Assembly (NCBI GenBank): GCA_947570615.1
Contig: CANOVJ010000026.1
Coordinates: 1-48,863, forward strand
DNA from: an uncultured Lachnospiraceae bacterium
GTDB taxonomy: Bacteria > Bacillota > Clostridia > Lachnospirales > Lachnospiraceae
Length of the DNA: 48,863 nt
Direction: 5' to 3'
Shown here one piece after another: positions 5,621 to 14,877 of the stretch; the stretch's first letter is position 1; each line of letters begins with the position of its first letter. Position numbers and translations under genes: made by a program. The notes beneath the pieces were generated by a model. It ran no database searches. It had not been told where the DNA came from and saw only the letters and a program-made list of their open reading frames with translations.

Positions 5621-7336
5621 ATGAAAAAATCTGTCAGAAATGCGTTATCTCTTGTGCTTGTTCTGGCCCTTGTCATGGCCATGGCGGGATGCGGTTCATC
5701 CGGCGGCGGACAGAGCGGGGCGGCGGCCGGAGAACAGAATGAGAATGCGGCGGCGCAGGAGGATACCTCCTCCCAAAGCGGGGATGTTGCCGGAGAGGAG
5801 TCTTCCGCGCTGGCGCCTGCGGCGGAGGGAGAGAAGATCGTCAACGTGGGCGTTACGGATTCTCTGGGAGGGATCAACCCCTTTGTGATCGATCAGACGG
5901 AGATCAATAAGTACGCGGTCGGCCTGATGTTCCTGCCCCTGGTGGAGCTGGATAAGGATCTGAATTTCCAGAATATGCTTGCGGACTCCATCACCACCGA
6001 GGATAACTTAAACTTTATCGTGCATATCGACGACGCGGCGACATGGTCGGACGGAACTCCGGTCACAGCCGAGGATGTGGAGTACACTGTGCGCCGTCTG
6101 GCGAGTCCGGCTGTGAACAATACGACCCTGATGCTCTATGCCTTCGAGGGCGTGGGGGACGACGGGTTTGTGGAGGAAGGCGCGGAGAGTGTGGAGGGAA
6201 TTAAGGTGATCGACGAGAAAACCGTCCAGTTCACCTCCAAATACCCCATGGCGCTGACAACCTTTGAGAACACCTATGCGAGATACCTTCACACCATGCC
6301 GAAGAGTGTCCTTGAGAATCTCACGGAGCAGGAGCTCACCACCGCGGAGTGGTTCAACCGCCCGGATGTGATCAGCGGTCCCTTTTTCCTGACGGAATAT
6401 GACAATGACCATTATATTTCCTATGAGGCCAATAAGGATTACTGGAGAGGCGCGCCGAAGATCGACAGGCTCAACATCAGGATCGTGGACGCCAGCCAGA
6501 TTTATGCGGGGCTTCAGTCCGGGGAGATCGATATCACTCATCATACCATGACGGCGGTTCCCCAGGAGGACTTTGACAGTATAGAGGCCCTTGAAAATGT
6601 GAAAACTGTTTATGGAGCGCCAATCACCAACCAGTCCGCCTTTATCCAGACGGCCAATATTCCTGATGTGAGGGTGCGTCAGGCGCTTCTGTACGCTATT
6701 GACAGACAGCAGCTGGTGGATCAGCTCTTAAAGGGACACGGGGAAGTGGTGGACGGATTCCTTTCCTCCGCAAGCCCGTTCTTCGACGAGAGCATCACGC
6801 CCGTATCATATGACCCGGAAAAGGCGAAAGCTCTTCTCGAGGAAGCGGGATGGGACGGATCGCAGACGCTGCGCTTCTATGTAAACTCCGGGGACAATAC
6901 CTTCGTCAACGGCGCTCAGGTGCTGGTGGCCCAGTGGGCGGCGGTTGGAATTAAGGTGGAGGTACAGACCGTTGACCTGGCCACTCTTATGACAGTGGCG
7001 GGCTCTGCGGATTACGATATCATGGCGGTGCAGTACACCTATGCGCCGGTAGATCCCTATCCGGATGTGGACTGGATTCTTAGCGGAGAAGGAAGCTGGA
7101 CCGGATACCACAGCGAGGAGATCAGCCAGGCTCTTGCGGGAACCCAGCAGACCAGCGATGTGGCTGAGATCACCAGGCTGTACTCTGTTGTGGACAAAAA
7201 GGTACAGGAGGACGTTCCCATGTTCTCCGTGTATATCATCAGCGCCCAGGGGGCGGTGAGCAACCGTTTAAGCGGCGCGGAGCCCAGCGCATATGGCTTC
7301 TTTAACGATGTGCAGAACTGGGAGGTTTCAGAGTAA
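5621..7336 (+). CDS. Peptide-type ABC transporter substrate-binding lipoprotein (SBP family 5)
   Basis: The 571-residue extracytoplasmic receptor belongs to SBP_bac_5 (DppA/OppA/NikA type). It has a lipoprotein signal peptide with the Cys at residue 24 (lipobox MAGC), then a low-complexity Gly/Ala/Glu-rich tether to about residue 65. The mature domain contains family landmarks such as ATWSDGTPVTAEDVEYTVRR and PDVRVRQALLYAIDRQQLV. It starts at ATG 5621 after a GAGGAG site. It is the first gene of a five-gene operon with two ATPases and two permeases. Sequence does not settle the ligand: di- or oligopeptides are the default, but some members take oligosaccharides, which the neighbouring fucosidase makes conceivable. 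Confidence 0.9.
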   Translation: MKKSVRNALSLVLVLALVMAMAGCGSSGGGQSGAAAGEQNENAAAQEDTSSQSGDVAGEESSALAPAAEGEKIVNVGVTDSLGGINPFVIDQTEINKYAVGLMFLPLVELDKDLNFQNMLADSITTEDNLNFIVHIDDAATWSDGTPVTAEDVEYTVRRLASPAVNNTTLMLYAFEGVGDDGFVEEGAESVEGIKVIDEKTVQFTSKYPMALTTFENTYARYLHTMPKSVLENLTEQELTTAEWFNRPDVISGPFFLTEYDNDHYISYEANKDYWRGAPKIDRLNIRIVDASQIYAGLQSGEIDITHHTMTAVPQEDFDSIEALENVKTVYGAPITNQSAFIQTANIPDVRVRQALLYAIDRQQLVDQLLKGHGEVVDGFLSSASPFFDESITPVSYDPEKAKALLEEAGWDGSQTLRFYVNSGDNTFVNGAQVLVAQWAAVGIKVEVQTVDLATLMTVAGSADYDIMAVQYTYAPVDPYPDVDWILSGEGSWTGYHSEEISQALAGTQQTSDVAEITRLYSVVDKKVQEDVPMFSVYIISAQGAVSNRLSGAEPSAYGFFNDVQNWEVSE

Positions 7337-7366
7337 TTTCAAGTAATTCAATTGCGAGGAAGTGCC

Positions 7367-8347
7367 ATGTCACATTTGCTGGAGGTAGCGGGTCTGACGA
7401 CAGCCTTTCAGGGAGACTATGGAGAAAATGTCAGCGTCGATCACATTGATTTTCACGTGGACGAGGGCGAGGTAGTCTGCATTGTAGGCGAGTCGGGCTG
7501 TGGAAAAAGTGTAACATCACTGTCAATAATGGGACTGTTGGGCAGGGGCGGAGCCGTCACGGACGGCTCTGTCCTCTTTGACGGTAAGAACCTTCTTTCC
7601 ATGACGGAGAAGGAGCTGGATCAGATCCGGGGAAATCAGATCACCATGATCTTTCAGGATCCTCTTACCTCTCTGAATCCTGTCTTTACGGTGGGGAGCC
7701 AGATCATGGAGAGCATCATGACGCATATGCGTCTGTCCCGGCAGGAGGCCAGAAGCCGCACGGAGGCGCTGCTTCGCAGAGTGGGGATGCCGGACGCCCG
7801 GGGCGTCATGCGGAAATATCCCCACACCCTTTCCGGCGGGATGCGTCAGAGGGTAATGATCGCCATGGCCTTATCCTGTAATCCCAGGCTTCTGATCGCG
7901 GACGAGCCCACCACGGCGCTGGACGTGACCATTCAGGCCCAGATCATGGCGCTTCTTAAGGAGCTCCAGAAGGAAACGGGTATGGCCATGATCCTGATCA
8001 CCCATGACATCGGGCTGGTGGCCAATATGGCGGACCGGGTGATGGTGATGTATGCGGGCCAGATCATTGAGAAGGCGCCTGCCCGGGAGGTTTTCGCAAA
8101 TCCCAGGCATCCGTATACCATGGCGCTTCTGGATACGGTTCCCACCATTCGGGACGGGGCGGAGAGAGAGCTTTTCGCCATTCCGGGTATTGTGCCGGAG
8201 AACTATGACGATATTACGGGGTGCCGCTTTGCCGACCGCTGCAGATACCGCAGGCCACAATGCGACAGGCCCCAGGGGGATTATGAGTTTACCCCCGGCC
8301 ACAGTGCGAAATGTATTGTGAGTAAGGAAGGGGGGATCGGGCGGTGA
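7367..8347 (+). CDS. Oligopeptide/dipeptide ABC transporter ATP-binding protein (DppD/OppD type)
   Basis: This is the first of two ATPases powering the importer. Of 326 residues, Walker A GESGCGKS lies at 41-48, the signature is LSGGMRQR, Walker B is LLIADEPTTALD, and the C-terminal oligo/HPY region has GCRFADRCRYRRPQC with the clustered Cys residues of this subfamily. I start at ATG 7367 because GAGGA at 7356-7360 is well placed for it; a TTG at 7352 lies upstream. It follows the binding protein by 30 bp and overlaps the next gene by 4 bp, indicating translational coupling. Confidence 0.93.
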   Translation: MSHLLEVAGLTTAFQGDYGENVSVDHIDFHVDEGEVVCIVGESGCGKSVTSLSIMGLLGRGGAVTDGSVLFDGKNLLSMTEKELDQIRGNQITMIFQDPLTSLNPVFTVGSQIMESIMTHMRLSRQEARSRTEALLRRVGMPDARGVMRKYPHTLSGGMRQRVMIAMALSCNPRLLIADEPTTALDVTIQAQIMALLKELQKETGMAMILITHDIGLVANMADRVMVMYAGQIIEKAPAREVFANPRHPYTMALLDTVPTIRDGAERELFAIPGIVPENYDDITGCRFADRCRYRRPQCDRPQGDYEFTPGHSAKCIVSKEGGIGR

Positions 8348-9372
8348 GCACCCTTCAGAACGAGGCTTTAATCCGGGTGGAGGACCTGAAGGTATATTAT
8401 CTCGTAAAGGGCGGTATCATCAATCACACGGTGGGTCACACGAAAGCCGTGGACGGGGTGAGCTTCTCCATCATGGAGGGGGAGATCCTGGGGCTGGTGG
8501 GGGAGTCCGGCTGCGGCAAATCCACCATCGGCAGACAGCTTGTAGGGCTGGAGCGGCCCACGGCGGGAAAGATTTTTTTTGAGGGCAGGGATCTGTCCCT
8601 TTTGAAAAAGGGGCAGATGCAGAAGATCCGCACACAGCTGCAGATGGTATTTCAGGATCCCTATTCTTCCTTAAATCCCCGCAGGCACATTTATGAGATC
8701 CTCTCACAGCCCATGCTTTACCATGGGATTTCCACAAGGGAGACGGTGGAAAAGGACATGGTCAGGATTCTGGACATGGTGGGGCTTTCGAGAAATGTTC
8801 TGGGAAGGTACCCTCATGAATTTTCAGGCGGGCAGAGGCAGCGGATCGGCATAGCCAGAGCGCTCTCCTTAAATCCCCGCTTCATCGTATGCGACGAGCC
8901 GGTGAGCGCCCTGGATGTGTCCATCCAGGCTCAGATCCTGAATCTGCTGCGGAGCCTGCAAAAGGAGCTGAATTTAACCCTTCTTTTTGTGGGACACGGT
9001 CTGGGAGCGGTCAATTATGTGAGCGACAGGATCGCGGTGATGTATCTGGGAAAGATCGTTGAGACGGGGCCGGCCAGGGAGATCTTCCGGCATCCGGCAC
9101 ATCCCTACACGAGGGCGCTGATCGAGGCGGTGCCTGTGCCGGATCCGCAGGAGAAGGAGAAGGAAAGAAAGCTCCTGGAGGGGGAGATCGGCGACAGCAA
9201 TCATCCGCCCGCAGGGTGCCGCTTTCATCCGAGATGCCCCTTTGCGCAGGCCGGCTGCGCGCAGAAGGAGCCCGCGCTTGTGGAGATCTGCGAGGGCTCA
9301 GGGCATTATACGGCCTGTCCGGTGACGGGAGCCGACAAGGAGGAACAGGGAATTGGGGAAATACATTGTTAA
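8344..9372 (+). CDS. Oligopeptide/dipeptide ABC transporter ATP-binding protein (DppF/OppF type)
   Basis: This is the second ATPase of the importer, 342 residues, starting at GTG 8344 in a 4-bp overlap with the preceding stop. Walker A GESGCGKS is at 53-60, the signature is FSGGQRQR, and Walker B is [12 protein letters not shown]. The C-terminal Cys cluster is [16 protein letters not shown] short insert after the first strand ([21 protein letters not shown]) is normal for DppF-type proteins. The 3' end overlaps the permease gene by 20 bp. It presumably forms a heterodimer with the upstream ATPase. Confidence 0.93.
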   Translation: MSTLQNEALIRVEDLKVYYLVKGGIINHTVGHTKAVDGVSFSIMEGEILGLVGESGCGKSTIGRQLVGLERPTAGKIFFEGRDLSLLKKGQMQKIRTQLQMVFQDPYSSLNPRRHIYEILSQPMLYHGISTRETVEKDMVRILDMVGLSRNVLGRYPHEFSGGQRQRIGIARALSLNPRFIVCDEPVSALDVSIQAQILNLLRSLQKELNLTLLFVGHGLGAVNYVSDRIAVMYLGKIVETGPAREIFRHPAHPYTRALIEAVPVPDPQEKEKERKLLEGEIGDSNHPPAGCRFHPRCPFAQAGCAQKEPALVEICEGSGHYTACPVTGADKEEQGIGEIHC

Positions 9373-10300
9373 GAGAATTTTGATTGCCATTCCTGTACTG
9401 ATTGGCATAACCATTATCGATTACGCCATCATGTGCATGGCGGGAAGCCCCCTGGAGATGCTGCAGGGGCCCAGGATTTCGGAGGCCGCCGTGGAGGCGA
9501 GAAAGATCGCGCTGGGACTGGATAGACCCTTTTATATCCAGTATTTTGTCTGGCTGGGGCAGCTTCTTCGGGGGAACATGGGATACTCCATCAAATCCTG
9601 GCAGCCGGTCAGCGAGATGATAGGCAGCCACCTGGGGCCGACGCTTCTGCTGATGGGCGTGTCCCTGATTGTGAGTCTTCTCATAGCCGTCCCGGCGGGA
9701 ATCTACAGCGCCATCCATCAGTATTCCAAAGGGGACTACGCGGTGGTCACCTTTTCTTTCCTGGGAAGCAGTATTCCGGGCTTTTTCCTCTCGCTTCTGC
9801 TGATCTACATTTTCACGGTGAAGCTGGGCTGGCTTCCCTCCAGCGGCATGACGACACTGGGAACGGCGGGGGGGTTTGGGGATGTGGCCAGGCACATGGT
9901 CATGCCGGTGATCGTCCTGGCGGCTTCCATGGCGGGCAGCAATATCCGGTACATCAGAAGCGCGGTCCTGGAGATTTTGCAGCAGGACTATCTGCGGACC
10001 GCCCGGGCAAAGGGAATCGGCCATTTTAAGGTGATCGGCAAGCATGCTCTGCGCAACGCGCTGGTGCCCATCGTGACGGTGATCGGTATGGAGATTCCCG
10101 TGCTTTTTGGCGGCGCGGTAATCATCGAGCAGGTGTTTTCCTGGCCGGGGCTGGGGCTTATGACCATGAGCGCCATCACCAGCAGGGATTACCCCGTGAT
10201 CATGGGCGTATGCCTTCTGTCCGCGGTGGTGGTGCTGGCGGCGAATCTGATTACGGATATTCTCTACGCGCTGGTGGACCCCACCATCCAACTGGACTGA
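9353..10300 (+). CDS. Oligopeptide/dipeptide ABC transporter permease (DppB/OppB type)
   Basis: This is an integral membrane permease of 315 residues with about six membrane helices and the binding-protein-dependent transport motif (EAA loop, LRTARAKGIGHFKVIGKHAL). The N terminus [19 protein letters not shown] is characteristic of DppB. Translation probably starts at TTG 9353, preceded by AAGGAGG at 9339-9345. It overlaps the DppF gene by 20 bp, typical of tightly coupled operons. It pairs with the DppC-type permease next to it. Confidence 0.92.
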   Translation: MGKYIVKRILIAIPVLIGITIIDYAIMCMAGSPLEMLQGPRISEAAVEARKIALGLDRPFYIQYFVWLGQLLRGNMGYSIKSWQPVSEMIGSHLGPTLLLMGVSLIVSLLIAVPAGIYSAIHQYSKGDYAVVTFSFLGSSIPGFFLSLLLIYIFTVKLGWLPSSGMTTLGTAGGFGDVARHMVMPVIVLAASMAGSNIRYIRSAVLEILQQDYLRTARAKGIGHFKVIGKHALRNALVPIVTVIGMEIPVLFGGAVIIEQVFSWPGLGLMTMSAITSRDYPVIMGVCLLSAVVVLAANLITDILYALVDPTIQLD

Positions 10301-10379
10301 GAAGGCTCCCGGGCCGCCTGCGGTTATCCGCGGCGGCCGGCTGTGGATTAAGGTTTTGTGGAAAGGGCATGGGATTTTC

Positions 10380-11264
10380 ATGAAAAGGAATGAGGAGAAA
10401 AAAAGGCGGGATATTGTCAGCGAGAGCTATCTTCAGACCATAGGGAGGCGCTTTATGCATCATCACCTGGCGGTGGTGAGCCTGGTGGTGGTGGCGTTGC
10501 TCGCGGGAGCGGCCCTTCTTGCGCCTGTGATCGCGCCCTACAATCCGGACGATATCGTGGGGCCCTTCAGCGGCGCTCCCTCCGGGGAGTTCTGGCTGGG
10601 GACGGATCAGATCGGGAGGGATGTGCTCAGCAGGCTTTTGTACGCCATGCGCATCTCCCTTCTGGTGGGGGTCATGGCGACTCTGATCTCAACGGTGATC
10701 GGCGTGGTGCTGGGCCTGATTGCCGGGTATTTCGGGGGTGTGGCGGACATGGCGATCATGCGGTTCACGGATATGGTGATGTCCTTTCCCTATATCCTGC
10801 TGGTGCTGGTGGCGGCGGCCGTGTTCAAGCCGGGACTGTGGAATATCATCCTGATCCTGGGCTTTGTGGACTGGCCGGGGATCGCCAGGCTGGTCCGGGG
10901 AAATGTGCTGAATCTGCGGGAGACCAATTTTGTCAAGGGGAATATTGTGGCCGGAATGCCTCTGCGGCATATTCTCTTTTCGGAGATTCTGCCCAATACG
11001 GTGGCGCCTATTCTGGTATATGCGACCTCGGTCCTGGCGCTGTCCATGCTGGATGAGGCCGCCCTGAGCTTTCTGGGGCTCGGCGTCCAGCCGCCCACGG
11101 CAAGCCTTGGCAATATGCTCAACGGGGCCCAGTCCCTGACCGTGCTCACGAAACAGCCCTGGCTGTGGATTCCGGCCGGGCTGCTTATCGTGATCCTGGT
11201 GATGGCCATCAATTTCATCGGGGACGCTCTGCGGGATGCGCTGGATCCGGGCAGCAGGAGGTAA
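10380..11264 (+). CDS. Oligopeptide/dipeptide ABC transporter permease (DppC/OppC type)
   Basis: This is the second permease, about 294 residues. The cytoplasmic N terminus leads into RFMHHHLAVVSLVVVALL, the conserved first helix of DppC, then GTDQIGRDVLSRLLYAMRIS, a family signature. Five further helices and the EAA loop follow. I take ATG 10380; a TTG at 10356 is also in frame and no strong ribosome site distinguishes them. The 79-bp gap after the DppB gene carries a GC-rich hairpin. The stop codon runs straight into a palindromic element. Confidence 0.9.
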   Translation: MKRNEEKKRRDIVSESYLQTIGRRFMHHHLAVVSLVVVALLAGAALLAPVIAPYNPDDIVGPFSGAPSGEFWLGTDQIGRDVLSRLLYAMRISLLVGVMATLISTVIGVVLGLIAGYFGGVADMAIMRFTDMVMSFPYILLVLVAAAVFKPGLWNIILILGFVDWPGIARLVRGNVLNLRETNFVKGNIVAGMPLRHILFSEILPNTVAPILVYATSVLALSMLDEAALSFLGLGVQPPTASLGNMLNGAQSLTVLTKQPWLWIPAGLLIVILVMAINFIGDALRDALDPGSRR

Positions 11265-11298
11265 ACAACGGATGGATACCGCGTTTGGCGCTCCATCC
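11264..11298. repeat. Palindromic interspersed element, related copy B
   Basis: It begins inside the permease stop codon with the same eleven bases, TAAACAACGGA, seen at the spoVT stop. GGATGGA (11270-11276) pairs with TCCATCC (11292-11298). The core diverges from copies A and C, so kinship rests on the shared start and layout. Confidence 0.4.
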
Positions 11299-11329
11299 TT
11301 ATGTAGGGTAAAAAGAAGGGGGTATTGCT

Positions 11330-13648
11330 ATGAAGCTGATGTTCGATCAACCTGCGGGAGGGTGGCATGAGTCTCTGATCCTGGGAAACGGGAGAATCGG
11401 GGCCGCCGTGTACGGGGGAACGAAAACGGAGCAGATTGCTCTCAATGAGGACACGCTCTGGTCGGGATATCCGAAGGAGACGGATAAGGCAGTGCCGCAG
11501 GGGTATCTTGAGAAGATCCGGGAGCTGACCGTTCAGCGGCGGTATCCCCAGGCCATGGAGCTGGCGGAGCGCGCGCTGGGAGAAGCCGAGGACACCCAGA
11601 TGTATGTCCCCTTTGGGAATCTCTTCCTGGAGTTTCAGGGGGAGGGAGAGATCACGGAGTATCACAGGGAGCTGAATCTGGAGACGGCGGAAATGATCGT
11701 GAGCTACAAAAGCGACGGATACAGGATGGAGAGGCGCTCTCTGGTCAGCGCGCCCGACCAGGCGCTGGTTTATCGGATCCGGTCAGAGCGTCCGGTGAGC
11801 GTGCGGATCCGGACGGAGGGGGGATGCCTTACCGGGAGCCGGTATGAGGACGGGGTGCTGAAAGCCTTTGGGCGCTGCCCGGGGAGAAGCCCTTTTTCCA
11901 AGGGGGAGTCCAGGAGCGAAAAGGCGGTTCTTCTGTTTTCGGATAAGCCCGAAGAAATGGGGATGCGTTATGAGGGCTGGGCCAGGGTGGCCGCGACGGA
12001 CGGCCAGGTGGAGGCCGGCCGGGAGGATATGACGGTCAGAAATGCCAGGGAGCTGACGCTGTGCTATGCGATCCGTTCCTCCTTTGCGGGATATGATAAA
12101 CATCCCGGGCTGGAAGGGCGGGATCCTGCCGCAGGGCTGGCCGGGGATATGGCCTGCGCAGGGCTCTCTTACGATGCCATCCGGGAAAGGCATCTGGAGG
12201 AATACCAGAAATACTATAACCGGGTTTCGTTACAGCTTAAGGGGGACATCCCGCAGGAGCGGGATCTGCTGAAACGCCTTATGGACGTGCAGCGCGGCGG
12301 GGAGGATCCGGGACTGGCGGCGCTGCTGTTTCACTATGGGCGATATCTGCTGATCTGCTCCTCCAGACCGGGCACCCAGGCGGCGAATCTGCAGGGCATC
12401 TGGAATAAGGAGATGATTCCGCCCTGGTTTAGCGATTATACCATTAATATCAATACCCAGATGAATTACTGGCCGGCCGGCCCCTGCAATCTGGACGAGA
12501 TGGCGCAGCCTCTTGCGGCGATGTGCAGGGAGATGCTGGAGGCCGGCAGAAAGACGGCCAGAGCTTACTTCGGATGCGAGGGAGCCTGCGGCTTCCACAA
12601 TACGGATCTGTGGCGCAAGACCTCCCCGGCAGACGGCAGGGCCCAGTGGAATTTCTGGCCCATGGGATACGCCTGGCTTTGCAGGAATCTGTATGACCAG
12701 TATCTTTTCAGCGGGGACGGGGAGTATCTGAAGGAGATTTTCCCGGTGCTGGAGGAGAATGTGCGGTTCTGTATCCAGGCGCTGGAGCGCACGGAAAAGG
12801 GCTGTGTGCTTTCTCCGGCTACCTCCCCGGAAAACGAGTTTATCTGGAAAGGGAAAAGCGTATCCGTGGCCCGGTATTCGGAAAACTGCAACGCCATCAT
12901 CCGCAACCTGCTCAGGGACTATGTGGAGTGCGCCGGGGAGCCGGGGATCAGCCCGAAGCTGGAGAGTCAGGCCCGGCAGGCGCTTGCGGATATGGCCCCT
13001 GTGGCGCTGGATGGAGCGGGACGGATCCTGGAGTGGAACGAGGAGGTGAAGGAGGCGGATGTCCATCACCGGCATCTCTCCCATCTCTATGAGCTTCATC
13101 CCGGGAGAGGGATCTGCGGACAGGACGCAGAGCTCTGCGAGGCCGCCAGAAGGAGTCTGGAGAGCCGGGGGGACGCGGCTACAGGCTGGAGTCTTGCCTG
13201 GAAAATCCTGATGTGGGCCAGATTAAAGGACGGGGCCCATGCGGAGAAGATTGTCAGAAATCTGTTCCATCTGGTTGATCCACGGACGCCGGACGCCTAC
13301 AACGGGGGCGGAGTTTATCCCAATCTTCTGTGCGCCCATCCGCCCTTTCAGATCGACGCGAACTTTGGCTACACCGCGGGGGTGGCGGAGATGTTGCTGC
13401 AGAGCCATGAGGGAGAGATCCATATTCTCCCGGCGCTTCCTCCCTCCTGGAAGGAAGGGCAGGCGAAGGGCCTGCGGGCAAGGGGCAAAATCCTTGTGGA
13501 TATAGAATGGACGGACGGGGAAAGAAGGGCAGTGCTGGTGAGCGAGAGAACCAGAAAGGTCATCGTCCGAATGGAAAAGCAGGCTCCGGCTGCGATGCTG
13601 CTGGAGGCGGGAAAAAGGACAAAAATCGCCTGGGACCGGCGGGTATAA
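11330..13648 (+). CDS. Glycoside hydrolase family 95 (alpha-L-fucosidase / alpha-L-galactosidase)
   Basis: The 772-residue protein matches GH95: an N-terminal beta-sandwich (about 3-230, opening with [20 protein letters not shown]), a helical linker, an (alpha/alpha)6 barrel and a C-terminal beta domain. Barrel landmarks are [19 protein letters not shown], which carries the Asn residues of the GH95 active site, and [20 protein letters not shown], containing the general-acid Glu region. GH95 enzymes invert the linkage and mostly cleave alpha-1,2-fucose from host or plant glycans. No signal peptide is visible, so it should act inside the cell on imported oligosaccharides. It follows the transporter operon by 65 bp with its own ribosome site and may be cotranscribed. 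Confidence 0.9.
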   Translation: MKLMFDQPAGGWHESLILGNGRIGAAVYGGTKTEQIALNEDTLWSGYPKETDKAVPQGYLEKIRELTVQRRYPQAMELAERALGEAEDTQMYVPFGNLFLEFQGEGEITEYHRELNLETAEMIVSYKSDGYRMERRSLVSAPDQALVYRIRSERPVSVRIRTEGGCLTGSRYEDGVLKAFGRCPGRSPFSKGESRSEKAVLLFSDKPEEMGMRYEGWARVAATDGQVEAGREDMTVRNARELTLCYAIRSSFAGYDKHPGLEGRDPAAGLAGDMACAGLSYDAIRERHLEEYQKYYNRVSLQLKGDIPQERDLLKRLMDVQRGGEDPGLAALLFHYGRYLLICSSRPGTQAANLQGIWNKEMIPPWFSDYTININTQMNYWPAGPCNLDEMAQPLAAMCREMLEAGRKTARAYFGCEGACGFHNTDLWRKTSPADGRAQWNFWPMGYAWLCRNLYDQYLFSGDGEYLKEIFPVLEENVRFCIQALERTEKGCVLSPATSPENEFIWKGKSVSVARYSENCNAIIRNLLRDYVECAGEPGISPKLESQARQALADMAPVALDGAGRILEWNEEVKEADVHHRHLSHLYELHPGRGICGQDAELCEAARRSLESRGDAATGWSLAWKILMWARLKDGAHAEKIVRNLFHLVDPRTPDAYNGGGVYPNLLCAHPPFQIDANFGYTAGVAEMLLQSHEGEIHILPALPPSWKEGQAKGLRARGKILVDIEWTDGERRAVLVSERTRKVIVRMEKQAPAAMLLEAGKRTKIAWDRRV

Positions 13649-13649
13649 G

Positions 13650-13687
13650 AGGCCCGGGATAAGGGTCTGCCTTCGGGCGGGCCTTTT
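13650..13687 (+). terminator. Probable terminator after the GH95 gene
   Basis: AGGCCCG (13650-13656) and CGGGCCT (13678-13684) pair around an inner AAGG/CCTT stem and end in TTTT, two bases after the stop codon. Confidence 0.5.
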
Positions 13688-13728
13688 GAATCTGACAGAA
13701 GGTGAAAGAGAAAAGGAGGAACAGGAAA

Positions 13729-14877
13729 ATGCAGGAAACCGAAAATCTGCAAAAGAAGCTCACAGGCTGGTTTGAGTGGTTTCACCGCCATCCGGAGCTC
13801 TCCTATGAGGAATACCACACCACGGAGAAAATCAGGGAAATCCTCACACAGGGGGGAATAAGGATTCTGCCGTATGAGCTGGAAACGGGGCTTGTAGCCA
13901 TTGTAGAGGGAGAAAAGCCGGGGCCGGTGCAGGCCCTTCGCTGCGATATCGACGCCCTGCCTGTGAAGGAGGAGACGGATCTTCCTTACCGGTCAGAGTG
14001 TCCGGGGAAGATGCATGCCTGCGGCCATGATTTTCACATCGCGGCGGGGCTTGGATGCGCCATTCTGCTGAGCGGGCATAAAAGCGAACTGGCAGGAACC
14101 GTAAAGCTTATCTTCCAGCCGGGGGAGGAAACCTCCCTGGGGGCGCTCAAAATCCTGGAGACGGATGTGATGGAGGATGTGGAGCTGATCTGGGGCATCC
14201 ACGCTGACCCCACCAATGAGGTGGGGACCCTTGGCATCCGGGAGGGCTATGTGGCGGCCGCCGCGGACCGGTTTGTGATCACCGTAACCGGCCAGGGCTG
14301 CCACGGCGCACACCCGGACGACGGGATCGATCCGGTTCCCGCCGCGGCCGCCATCGTGCAGGGGCTCTGGACGGTGACGGCCCGGAACATCAACGCCTTT
14401 CACCCCGCCCTGATCAGCGTTACCAGGATGCAGGCGGGGCAGACCTGGAATGTGATTCCGGAGAGCGCCGAGTTAGAGGGGACGGTGCGAACCATGAACC
14501 GGGAGGACCGGGCGCTGTTCGAAAGGAGAATGCGGGAAATCGCCGGGGGAACGGCCGCAGCCTACGGGGCCCGGGCCAGCGTGGAGTGGCTCCCCGGCTC
14601 CCCCGCCGTTTACAACGACGAAAGGCTGGCCGGGAAGAGCATGCGCGTGGCGCGGGAGTGCGGTTTTTCTGTAGTGCCTGAGGAGAGCTCCATGGGCGGG
14701 GACGATTTTTCCTTTTATGAGGAAAGGATCCCCGGATGCTACATCAAGATCGGGACCGGAAAGGGGCCGACCATCCATCAGCCCGCTTTTCGGGTGGACA
14801 AAAGGGCGATCCTGCCTGCGGCGGAGTATCTGGTCCGCCTGCTTATGAGCCCATCTGATCCAGCAGGGCAATCTTGA
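13729..14877 (+). CDS. M20 family metallo-amidohydrolase (hippurate / N-acyl amino acid hydrolase type)
   Basis: This is a zinc or manganese aminoacylase of peptidase family M20D, 382 residues. Its metal-site landmarks are HACGHDFH, the PGEE motif in FQPGEETSLGA, WGIHADP and the late MGGDDFSFY. A lid domain occupies the middle. Substrates of the subfamily are N-acyl or N-aroyl amino acids and small amides; the exact one is unknown. ATG 13729 is preferred because AGGAGGA at 13714-13720 is spaced 8 bp from it; an in-frame GTG at 13702 lies upstream of that site. Its 3' end overlaps the converging pncB gene by 35 bp. It may salvage products brought in by the upstream transporter. Confidence 0.88.
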   Translation: MQETENLQKKLTGWFEWFHRHPELSYEEYHTTEKIREILTQGGIRILPYELETGLVAIVEGEKPGPVQALRCDIDALPVKEETDLPYRSECPGKMHACGHDFHIAAGLGCAILLSGHKSELAGTVKLIFQPGEETSLGALKILETDVMEDVELIWGIHADPTNEVGTLGIREGYVAAAADRFVITVTGQGCHGAHPDDGIDPVPAAAAIVQGLWTVTARNINAFHPALISVTRMQAGQTWNVIPESAELEGTVRTMNREDRALFERRMREIAGGTAAAYGARASVEWLPGSPAVYNDERLAGKSMRVARECGFSVVPEESSMGGDDFSFYEERIPGCYIKIGTGKGPTIHQPAFRVDKRAILPAAEYLVRLLMSPSDPAGQS

